In this document: piece by piece, positions 1 through 6,141 of the stretch | Position numbering within the stretch: position 1 is the first letter of the stretch | How the letters are laid out: every line of letters begins with the position of its first letter | NCBI GenBank assembly: GCA_013698395.1 | Contig: JACCUZ010000403.1 | Coordinates: forward strand, 1-7,467 | Length of the DNA: 7,467 bases | Direction: 5' to 3' | DNA from: Sporichthyaceae bacterium | Lineage (GTDB): Bacteria > Actinomycetota > Actinomycetes > JACCUZ01 | The notes under the pieces: generated by a model | The model's database searches: none | The model's input: only the letters and a program-made list of their open reading frames with translations | What the model was told of the DNA's origin: nothing | Made by a program: the position numbers and the translations under genes

Positions 1-11
1 GTGTAGTAGTC

Positions 12-16
12 GGAGG
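12..16 (+). promoter_or_regulatory. Ribosome binding site of the metalloprotease frame
   Basis: GGAGG within a G-rich run lies 7 nt before ATG 24 and fixes this start. The few bases before it contain TAG triplets and could be the end of an upstream gene, but there is too little sequence to tell. Confidence 0.6.
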
Positions 17-788
17 GGGGAGCATGACCATCGCGCCGGACCGCACACCCGGGGCGGGCGCGCAGACCGTGCCCGCCCAGGCCCAGCGTTCCCCGTGGCG
101 CGGCCATGGTCGCGCCACTGCCCCACCTCGCCCTCCTGGTGGGACGCCGGAAGGTTCCGCGTCGGACCGGCCTGTCCTGGCCGACGGGGTCGAGCTCGTG
201 GGGGAGTACGAGGGATCCGGCTACAAGGAACCCCACCACCTGGCCCGACGCCCCAATGGCGCTCTCGTCCAGCTCACCGACCTGCTCCACCTCGTGGCAT
301 CACACGCGGACGGGCAGCGCTCGCTCGCCGACATCGCCGCGGCCGTCTCTGAGCAGTTCGGGAAGACTGTCAGCGAGGACAACGTCCGGGCGCTGGTCGA
401 GGACAAGCTGCGACCCCTCGGAGTCCTCGCCGCCGCCGACGGGACCAGCCCGGACGTCCCGCCGTCGGACCCGCTGCTCGGCCTCAAGTTCAGGTGCACC
501 CTGCTCACGGCAGGCGCCACCCGCGTGGTGACGACGTTGTTCACGCCGCTGTTCGCGCCGTTCCTGGTGATACTCGTCCTGGCCGGACTTGCAGCGTTCG
601 ACGTCTGGCTGTTCTTCGTGCACGGTCTGGCGGACAGCCTGCGTCAGACCGTTCAGAAGCCGATCATCTTCCTCTTCGTCATCGCCTGCGTCATCGTGTC
701 CGCCGCCTTGCACGAGATCGGTCACGCGGCCGCCTGCCGCTACGGCGGGGCGCGGCCCGGGCGCATGGGCGCCGGCATCTACGTGGCC

Positions 789-791
789 TAG
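789..791 (+). other. In-frame amber codon inside the metalloprotease
   Basis: The frame reads GAGIYVA-TAG-PAFYTDVTDAYRL. Family members, as I recall them, have tryptophan at this point (GIYLVWPAF or similar), so a single G-to-A change TGG to TAG explains it. Coding sequence resumes immediately in the same frame with no missing residues. A point mutation, sequencing error or read-through fits; an indel does not. Confidence 0.85.
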
Positions 792-1244
792 CCGGCCTTC
801 TACACCGACGTCACCGACGCCTACCGGCTCGACCGTCGTGGGCGGCTGCGGACGGACCTGGGGGGCGTGTACTTCAACGCCATCCTCGTGCTGGTTGCTG
901 CCGGAGCCTTCGTCGGCACGTCCTACGAACCGCTCCTGCTCGTCTGCTTCGTGCTACAGATGCAGATCGTGCAGCAGCTGCTGCCGTTGCTGCGCCTCGA
1001 CGGCTACTACGTACTCAGTGACCTGGTGGGGGTTCCCGACCTGTTCAAACGGATCGGCCCGATCCTGCGCAGCGCGCTGCCCGGCAGGCGGACCGACCCG
1101 CTGGTCGCCGAGCTCAAGGGCCACGTCCGCGTCGCCGTGACCCTGTGGGTCCTGGCCGTCGTGCCGTTGCTGCTGGCCAACCTCGCGTTCATCCTGTTCC
1201 AAGCCCCGCGAATGGTGGCCACCGCCTGGGACTCCGCGGCTCGA

Positions 1245-1270
1245 CAGTGGGGCATCGTGACCACCGATCG
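1245..1270 (+). other. Apparent frameshift or deletion junction near the metalloprotease 3' end
   Basis: Up to about 1254 the frame of ATG 24 encodes a plausible membrane protein (LLLANLAFILFQAP, then AWDSAARQWG). Beyond about 1262 it becomes Arg/Pro-rich and would run over the next gene to 1631. The frame one base earlier instead encodes a typical Ser/Thr/Pro tail (1268-1333) and stops at TAG 1334-1336, just before the next gene's start. The third frame has a TGA at 1258-1260. A net loss of one base, or an out-of-frame deletion that also removed C-terminal helices, would explain the pattern. Confidence 0.6.
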
Positions 1271-1334
1271 TCACCGACCTCGACCAGCACCTCCGTGTCC
1301 GCCACTTCCACCCCCACGCCGTCCCAGACCCCGT

Positions 1335-1339
1335 AGGAG
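1335..1339 (+). promoter_or_regulatory. Ribosome binding site of the CxxC membrane protein
   Basis: AGGAG lies 5 nt before GTG 1345 and overlaps the TAG stop (1334-1336) of the upstream Ser/Thr/Pro-tail frame. This supports both the GTG start and operon organisation with the metalloprotease. Confidence 0.65.
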
Positions 1340-1344
1340 CCGAC

Positions 1345-2205
1345 GTGAACCTGTCCTGGACGACCGCACGACCCCATGGCAAGCGGGCGGTCACCCTCAC
1401 CGTCCTCGTCGTTGCGACGCTGCTGGCGCTCGGGTTGGTGGCACGGGCCGAGCTCGGAACGAGCACCTCGACCGAGACGTCCCCCACCGCGGACCAGACC
1501 GGCGCTGCCGGGACCGGTGGAGGTGGGGACGACAGCGTCGCCGTCGCCACCAACGATCGGGACGGGAGCACCGTCTACTCGGTCCGCCTCAAGGTGGTCC
1601 TCACCGGTCAGGACACCATCGACTCGGCTAACGCGGCCGTGGCCGTCGCGTCGTGCACCGACTGCACCACCGTGGCCATCGCACTGGAGGGAGTGCTCGT
1701 CTGGGGGGAGCCCGAGACGGTCGTTCCCGTGAACCTCGCCTTGGCCTACAACACCGAGTGCGACAACTGCCAGACCCTCGCGGCCGCCTACCAGTACGTC
1801 ACGTCGGTGGACAGCAGGGTACGGATCACGGGGGACGGTCGACGCACCATCGCCGCGCTGCGCCAGGAGCTCAACACGCTGCGGAACTCGGGGCTGGACA
1901 TCTTCGCGGTCCAGGCCGAGGTCGACCGGATCGCCGGCGAGTTCTACCAGGTGCTCAAGAACGAGGTGGTGCCGATCGGAAAGCCGCAGGGCGACTTCCC
2001 GACCCCAGGTGCCACGCCGAGTGCGTTCCCGGAGGACACCACCTCGAGCGCCACGGCCTCAGCAGCGACCTCGACCGACCAGCCGAGCAGCCCGGAGGCC
2101 AGCCCGAGCACCGGCGCCACGGACGGGACCGCGACGGCGTCGCCGGAGGCGTCATCGTCCCCCGAGACCGCGACACCGAGCGAGAGCGCGAACGCAACGC
2201 CCTGA
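1345..2205 (+). CDS. Single-pass membrane protein with paired CxxC motifs
   Basis: I do not recognise a named family. The 286-residue product has a short basic N-terminus, one hydrophobic segment (about 15-34), a Ser/Thr/Gly-rich linker to about 65, a folded region (about 66-210), and a low-complexity Ser/Thr/Pro/Ala/Glu tail (about 212-286). The folded part contains two CxxC pairs, C104-T-D-C107 and C139-D-N-C142, each followed by a short hydrophobic stretch. They could form disulfides or bind metal. A helix-like charged region (about 165-200, TIAALRQELNTLRN) follows. The membrane segment predicts an outside domain. It starts 8 bases after the upstream stop with a good Shine-Dalgarno, so it is probably co-expressed with the PqqD/M50 frame and may act with it. 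Unlike that gene, it shows no internal disruption. Function is unknown. Confidence 0.8.
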   Translation: MNLSWTTARPHGKRAVTLTVLVVATLLALGLVARAELGTSTSTETSPTADQTGAAGTGGGGDDSVAVATNDRDGSTVYSVRLKVVLTGQDTIDSANAAVAVASCTDCTTVAIALEGVLVWGEPETVVPVNLALAYNTECDNCQTLAAAYQYVTSVDSRVRITGDGRRTIAALRQELNTLRNSGLDIFAVQAEVDRIAGEFYQVLKNEVVPIGKPQGDFPTPGATPSAFPEDTTSSATASAATSTDQPSSPEASPSTGATDGTATASPEASSSPETATPSESANATP

Positions 2206-2274
2206 CGCTCCGTCGCGAGGGTACGGTCGACGAAGCGGCGGTCCCGACGACCGTCGCAACGTCGTGCCGACAGT

Positions 2275-2278
2275 GAGG
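2275..2278 (+). promoter_or_regulatory. Ribosome binding site deciding the LCP gene start
   Basis: GAGG is 5 nt before GTG 2284. The alternative in-frame GTG at 2278 overlaps this site and has no purine-rich element at a proper distance, so 2284 is preferred. Confidence 0.5.
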
Positions 2279-2283
2279 TGAGG

Positions 2284-3411
2284 GTGAGCTCGGACAAGGA
2301 CTGGCCGCAGGGTTGGTCCCGCGGCTCCGGAGAGTCGCGGGCGAGCGGGCCCCGGCGCTCCGACGCGGAGCGCACCCAGGTCATCTCCCCGCCAGTTGTG
2401 CCGCGTCACGAGGAGCGGGTCCACCGGCCACGACACGAGGTCCGCACCGCTCCCGTGGAGCCGGCGCGCAGGCGCCATGGGGGTGGCCGGGGACGTTGGC
2501 TGCAGCGACTGCCGCTGGCGCTGCTGCTCGTCCTAGCGCTGCTGCTCGGGCTGTTCCTGTACTTCTTCGCACGCATCGACCGGTTCGACGCGATCCAGGA
2601 GTACGAGGGCCGACCGGAGGCCGGGTCGGGCACCAACTGGCTCATCGTCGGGTCCGACAGCCGCGAAGGACTCTCCGACGACCAGATTCGCCAGCTGCAC
2701 CTGGGCCGCGCGGAGGGGCGGCGCACTGACACGATCATCCTGCTGCACCGACCTGAGTCCGGTGCTCCGACACTGGTCAGCCTCCCGCGCGACTCCTACG
2801 TCCCCATCCCGGGTCGCGGTCGCAACAAGCTCAACGCGGCGTACGCCTTCGGCGGCGCCCCGCTGCTGGTGCGGACGGTCGAGCAGGTGACCGGGCTGCG
2901 CGTCGACCACTATGCCGAGGTCGGCTTCGGCGGTTTCGTCGGCATGACCGATGCCGTAGGCGGGGTGGAGCTGTGCCCGAGCCGCGCCATCCGGGACAAG
3001 AAGAGCGGACTGCGGGTCCAGAAGGGCTGCCAGGAGATGGACGGGCCGACGGCGTTGGCCTACGTACGGGCGCGGTACTTCGACCCCACGGGGGATCTCG
3101 GCCGGGTGAAGCGCCAGCAGGAGTTCCTGGGCGCGGTGTTCGACCGGGCCGCGAGCCCCGCCACGGTGCTGAACCCATGGCGGATGGTCTCCCTCGGCAA
3201 CGCCGCGACGACCGCACTGACGATCGATGACGGTGACGGGCCGGTGTCGCTGGTGCAGTTCGGGCTCACGATGCGGGCCGTGGCCGGCGGGGGCGGCCGG
3301 CGTGTGACCGTCCCGGTGGCCGACGCCAACTACTCCACCCCCGCCGGCTCCGCCGTGCGCTGGGACCGTGAGCGCGCCCTGGAGCTCTTTCGTTCCCTCC
3401 GCACCAACTAA
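2284..3411 (+). CDS. LytR-CpsA-Psr (LCP) family cell-wall glycopolymer ligase
   Basis: LCP proteins transfer undecaprenyl-linked glycopolymers (teichoic acid, arabinogalactan or capsule) onto peptidoglycan at the outer membrane face. The 375-residue product has an Arg-rich cytoplasmic N-terminus (1-75), one membrane helix (about 76-98), then an extracellular LCP domain (about 117-280). The phosphate- and metal-binding residues of the family are visible: SDSREG (D125, R127), GRRTDT (R147, D149), SLPRDS (R169, D170), NKLNAAYAFGG (181-191), and YVRAR followed by DLGRVKRQQ (R262, R264, R274, R277, Q278). The start is GTG 2284, with GTG 2278 as the alternative. It follows the CxxC gene by 78 bases and could be transcribed with it or from its own promoter; I see no strong promoter. 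The catalytic set is complete, so the enzyme is probably active. The exact glycopolymer cannot be told from sequence. There is no extra C-terminal LytR_C domain. Confidence 0.93.
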   Translation: MSSDKDWPQGWSRGSGESRASGPRRSDAERTQVISPPVVPRHEERVHRPRHEVRTAPVEPARRRHGGGRGRWLQRLPLALLLVLALLLGLFLYFFARIDRFDAIQEYEGRPEAGSGTNWLIVGSDSREGLSDDQIRQLHLGRAEGRRTDTIILLHRPESGAPTLVSLPRDSYVPIPGRGRNKLNAAYAFGGAPLLVRTVEQVTGLRVDHYAEVGFGGFVGMTDAVGGVELCPSRAIRDKKSGLRVQKGCQEMDGPTALAYVRARYFDPTGDLGRVKRQQEFLGAVFDRAASPATVLNPWRMVSLGNAATTALTIDDGDGPVSLVQFGLTMRAVAGGGGRRVTVPVADANYSTPAGSAVRWDRERALELFRSLRTN

Positions 3412-3430
3412 CCCCTGGGCCGGCTTCGCC

Positions 3431-3458
3431 GCGTTGACCACGTATACGTGGTCAACGC
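3431..3458. terminator. Perfect 28-bp palindrome between convergent genes, probable terminator
   Basis: The half-site GCGTTGACCACGTA is followed directly by its exact reverse complement, centred between 3444 and 3445. As RNA it gives a 12-bp stem with a UAUA loop on either strand. It begins 19 nt after the LCP stop and lies 145 nt beyond the stop of the converging acyl-CoA dehydrogenase, which fits a terminator for the LCP gene or a bidirectional one. No U-tract follows on either strand, which is common for actinobacterial hairpins. A regulator-binding operator is the alternative. The rest of the 192-base spacer (3412-3603) holds no gene that I can see. Confidence 0.6.
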
Positions 3459-3603
3459 TCGCTGCGCCAGGCGTCGACACCTCCCGAAGCGAGCACACGG
3501 CTGGCAAAGTGGCGGTCCGACCACCGGGCCCGTGCCCGACAGGCGCCGATCGGCCCGAACCGGCCCGACCGGGATTTACGTCACCGGCCGCCCCGATCTG
3601 GGC

Positions 3604-4755
3604 TCAGCTGAGCAGTTGTCGGGCCATCACCAGCCGCTGGATCTGGTTGGTGCCCTCGTAAATCTGGGTGATCTTCGCGTCGCGCATCATCCGCTCGACC
3701 GGGTAGTCCTTCACGTAGCCGTAGCCGCCCAGCACCTGCACCGCGTCGGTGGTGACCTCCATGGCGACGTCGGAAGCGAAGCACTTGGCGGCCGCCCCGA
3801 AAAACGTGAGGTCCTTGTCGCCGCGTTCGGACTTGGCGGCGGCTACGTACGTCATCTGCCGGGCCACCTCGACCTTCATCGCCATGTCGGCCAGCATGAA
3901 CTGGATGCCCTGGAACTCCGCGATCGCCTTGCCGAACTGCTTGCGCTCCTTGGCGTATCCGGCGGCGTAGTCCAGCGCACCCGTTGCGATGCCGACCGCC
4001 TGCGCGGCGATCGTGACCCGGGTGTGGTCCAACGTACGCAGCGCGGTCTTGAACCCGGATCCTTCGGCGCCGACGAGGCGGTCAGCGGGGATCCGGCACC
4101 GGTCGAAGTACAGCTCCCGCGTCGGGGACCCTCTTATGCCCAGCTTCTTCTCCGGCGCCCCGAACGACAAGCCCTCGTCCGACCTCTCCACGACAAAGGC
4201 CGAGATGCCGTTCGCCCCGGCCTCGCCGTCCGTCACCGCCATCACGGTGTAGTACTCGGAGACGCCAGCGTTGGTGATCCACCTCTTTGCCCCGTTGAGG
4301 ATGTAGGCGTCGCCGTCGCGGACCGCCGTGGTGCTCATCGCGACAGCGTCGCTGCCGGCCTCCGGCTCGGAGAGGGCGTAGGAGAACATCGCCTGGCCGG
4401 AGGCAACCGCGGGGAGGTAGCGCTTGAGGAGGTCCTCGGACGCGGCCAGCAGCAAGGGCATCGTTCCGAGCTTGTTCACAGCGGGGATCAGCGAGGTCGA
4501 GGCGCAGGCCCGCGCGACCTCCTCGATGACGATGCAGGTCGCCAGCGCGTCGGCGCCCGGCCCCCCGAACTCCTCGGGGATGTGCACTGCGTGGAAGTCG
4601 GCCTTGCGTAGCGCGTCATAGGACTCCTGGGGGAACTCCGCCGAGTCGTCGACCTGCGCGGCCAACGGTGCGATCTTGTCGTCGCACACCGCACGAACCG
4701 CCTCGCGCAGCATGTGATGCTCGTCGCTGAGGCGGAACTGGTCGAAGTCGCTCAC
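3604..4755 (-). CDS. Acyl-CoA dehydrogenase, FadE25-like
   Basis: This FAD enzyme oxidises acyl-CoA to trans-2-enoyl-CoA in fatty-acid or branched-chain acyl degradation, passing electrons to electron-transfer flavoprotein. The 383-residue length is normal. Three domains are visible in order: the N-terminal helical domain (1-115, with GGPGADALATCIVIEEVAR), the middle beta domain with the flavin/substrate signatures (SYALSEPEAGSDA, WITNAGVSEYY), and the C-terminal helical domain (RKQFGKAIAEFQGIQFMLADMA, then QVLGGYGYVKDYPVERMMRD). The catalytic base is E367 in IYEGTNQIQR. It closely resembles mycobacterial FadE25-type sequences from memory; substrate chain length is not certain. The start is GTG at 4755-4753, reading MSDFDQFRLSDEH. 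There is no Shine-Dalgarno, but a -10-like TAACCT ends 7 nt upstream, so the message is probably leaderless. The same frame stays open upstream antisense to the neighbouring gene, which is a GC-bias shadow. It diverges from the sugar dehydrogenase gene. Confidence 0.95.
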   Translation of the reverse strand: MSDFDQFRLSDEHHMLREAVRAVCDDKIAPLAAQVDDSAEFPQESYDALRKADFHAVHIPEEFGGPGADALATCIVIEEVARACASTSLIPAVNKLGTMPLLLAASEDLLKRYLPAVASGQAMFSYALSEPEAGSDAVAMSTTAVRDGDAYILNGAKRWITNAGVSEYYTVMAVTDGEAGANGISAFVVERSDEGLSFGAPEKKLGIRGSPTRELYFDRCRIPADRLVGAEGSGFKTALRTLDHTRVTIAAQAVGIATGALDYAAGYAKERKQFGKAIAEFQGIQFMLADMAMKVEVARQMTYVAAAKSERGDKDLTFFGAAAKCFASDVAMEVTTDAVQVLGGYGYVKDYPVERMMRDAKITQIYEGTNQIQRLVMARQLLS

Positions 4756-4762
4756 GCCAACG

Positions 4763-4768
4763 AGGTTA
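4763..4768 (-). promoter_or_regulatory. -10 element of the acyl-CoA dehydrogenase, leaderless
   Basis: On the minus strand TAACCT matches the actinobacterial TANNNT -10 pattern. It is followed by 7 nt and then the GTG start at 4755, which places the transcription start at or next to the start codon. No clear -35 is seen. A second AT-rich hexamer, GATAAT on the minus strand (4790-4795), could be an alternative upstream -10. Confidence 0.45.
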
Positions 4769-4807
4769 CGAGCCCACAAGAAGAACGGATTATCCGGGTT
4801 GGATCGG

Positions 4808-4813
4808 TAGCCT
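4808..4813 (+). promoter_or_regulatory. -10 element of the UDP-sugar dehydrogenase, leaderless
   Basis: TAGCCT matches TANNNT and ends 8 nt before ATG 4822. The start lacks any Shine-Dalgarno (CTTGCGCCCC precedes it), so a leaderless transcript is the simplest reading. No convincing -35 is visible. Confidence 0.4.
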
Positions 4814-4821
4814 TGCGCCCC

Positions 4822-6141
4822 ATGACCCTGCATCTCACCGTGCTCGGCACCGGCTACCTCGGCGCCACCCACGCCGCGTGCATGGCCGAGCTGGGTTTCG
4901 AGGTGCTCGGTATGGACGTCGACCAGGCGAAGGTCGAGGCGCTCACCGAGGGCAGGGTCCCGTTCTACGAGCCGGACCTGGAGCCGCTGCTCCGCAAGCA
5001 CGTCGAGACCGGCCGGCTGCGCTTCACCACGTCGTACGCGGAGGCGGCCGCGTTCGGCGACGTGCACTTTCTCTGCGTCGGAACCCCGCAACGCAAGGGC
5101 GAGTACGCCGCCGACCTCCGCTACGTCGAGAGCGTCGCCGACGGCCTGGCGCCTCACCTGGATAAACCGACCCTTGTCGTCGGCAAGTCCACCGTGCCGG
5201 TGGGGACGGCGGTCCGGCTGCAGCAGCGCATCGCCGCTCTGGCCCGGGTGGGTGAGGAGGCCGAGCTGGCGTGGAACCCGGAGTTCCTGCGTGAGGGCTT
5301 TGCGGTCGCGGACACTCTTCGCCCGGACCGGCTTGTGGTCGGCGCCACGTCCGAGCGCGCCGAGGCACTGCTGCGTGAGGTCTACGCGGGTGCGATCAGC
5401 GCGGACACGCCGTTCATCGTGACGGACTACGCCACGGCGGAGCTGGTCAAGGTCTCGGCCAACGCGTTCCTCGCCACGAAGATCTCGTTCATCAACGCCA
5501 TGGCCGAGTTGTGCGAGGCGACCGGCGCCGACGTGACCGTGCTCGCCGACGCGATAGGCCACGACGCGCGAATCGGGCGGCGATTCCTCAACGCCGGCCT
5601 CGGTTTTGGCGGTGGCTGCCTGCCCAAGGACATCCGCGCGTTTATGGCCCGGGCGGGCGAGCTCGGTGTGGACCAGGCCCTGAGCTTCCTGCGTGAGGTC
5701 GACGCCATCAACATGCGCCGCCGCTCCCACGTCGTCGACCGGTCCCGGGAGATGTGCGGGGGCTCGTTCCTCGGCACCCGGGTCGGCGTGCTCGGCGCAG
5801 CCTTCAAGCCCAACTCCGACGACGTCCGTGACTCGCCGGCGCTCAACGTGGCCGGCCAGATCCAGCTGCAGGGCGCCCAGGTCGCGGTCTATGACCCGCG
5901 CGCGGTCGCGAACGCTCAGGCTCTGTTCCCGACGCTGGGCTACGCCGACTCCGCGGTCGAAGCATGCGAGGGTGCGGACCTCGTGCTGCACCTCACCGAG
6001 TGGCAGGAGTTCGTCGAGATGGACCCTTCGGTGCTCGACGCCGTCGTCGCCGAAAAGCGCATCATCGACGCCCGCAACGCCCTCGACCCGCTGCGTTGGC
6101 GGGCCGCCGGCTGGCTCTACCGGGGGCTCGGGCGGCCGTGA
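4822..6141 (+). CDS. UDP-glucose/GDP-mannose dehydrogenase family protein
   Basis: This family oxidises a nucleotide-sugar C6 alcohol to the acid in two NAD-dependent steps, most often UDP-glucose to UDP-glucuronate for envelope or exopolysaccharides. The 439-residue length is typical. The N-terminal Rossmann fold carries G9-T-G11-Y-L-G14. KSTVPVGT (T124) and NPEFLREG (E154) follow. The central domain has ELVKVSANAFLATKISFIN (K210, N214). The catalytic thiol is C266 in FGGGCLPKD. The C-terminal nucleotide-sugar domain has GAAFKPNSDDVRDSP (K329, R336). All key residues are present. ATG 4822 is chosen because the Rossmann strand starts right after it and a -10-like hexamer lies just upstream; the open frame before it covers the intergenic region. 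The stop overlaps the next gene by 4 bp. UDP-glucose is the likely substrate, but UDP-N-acetyl sugars or GDP-mannose cannot be excluded. Confidence 0.93.
   Translation: MTLHLTVLGTGYLGATHAACMAELGFEVLGMDVDQAKVEALTEGRVPFYEPDLEPLLRKHVETGRLRFTTSYAEAAAFGDVHFLCVGTPQRKGEYAADLRYVESVADGLAPHLDKPTLVVGKSTVPVGTAVRLQQRIAALARVGEEAELAWNPEFLREGFAVADTLRPDRLVVGATSERAEALLREVYAGAISADTPFIVTDYATAELVKVSANAFLATKISFINAMAELCEATGADVTVLADAIGHDARIGRRFLNAGLGFGGGCLPKDIRAFMARAGELGVDQALSFLREVDAINMRRRSHVVDRSREMCGGSFLGTRVGVLGAAFKPNSDDVRDSPALNVAGQIQLQGAQVAVYDPRAVANAQALFPTLGYADSAVEACEGADLVLHLTEWQEFVEMDPSVLDAVVAEKRIIDARNALDPLRWRAAGWLYRGLGRP

Larger units (their letters stand above)
24..1336 (+). pseudogene. PqqD-like/M50 peptide zinc metalloprotease, disrupted
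   Basis: This resembles the actinobacterial and YydH-like 'putative peptide zinc metalloprotease' family: a PqqD-like leader-binding domain followed by a membrane site-2-protease-type core. Residues 1-55 are a Pro/Ala-rich leader. Residues about 57-137 look PqqD-like (LVGEYEGSGYKEP, then a helical winged part). Membrane segments lie near 174-195 and 214-234, the latter ending in the zinc motif HEIGH (H230, E231, H234). Codon 256 is TAG (789-791). The same frame then continues with family-like sequence (PAFYTDVTDAYRL, RTDLGGVYFNAI) to the second zinc-ligand motif LRLDGYY (D326 counting the stop) and VGVPDLFKRIGPILRS. After AWDSAARQWG (about 1254) this frame turns into basic, proline-rich nonsense, while the frame starting one base earlier reads a Ser/Thr/Pro tail ending at TAG 1334-1336. 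GGAGG at 12-16 supports ATG 24. The translatable pieces are 24-791 and, in the same frame, 792 to about 1260. From memory, family members have further C-terminal membrane helices, which seem missing here. The family is clear; whether any active product forms is doubtful. Confidence 0.75.

Noticed and set aside
1255..1631. The continuation of the metalloprotease frame to 1631 as its true C-terminus.
   Set aside because: It is Arg/Pro-rich, low in hydrophobic residues and overlaps 287 bases of the following gene, which has its own ribosome binding site and a sensible protein.
2278..2280. GTG 2278 as the start of the LCP gene.
   Set aside because: It lies inside the likely ribosome binding site for GTG 2284 and has no upstream Shine-Dalgarno itself. 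The difference is only two residues, so this is a preference rather than a proof.
3602..3613. A 12-bp palindrome GCTCAGCTGAGC at the acyl-CoA dehydrogenase stop codon.
   Set aside because: It is short, includes coding bases and has no loop or U-tract, so it is near chance expectation and not called as a terminator.
3448..4611. A 387-codon + strand open frame over the acyl-CoA dehydrogenase.
   Set aside because: It is an antisense shadow: Arg/Gly/His-rich, without motifs or a ribosome binding site, over a clearly coding minus strand.
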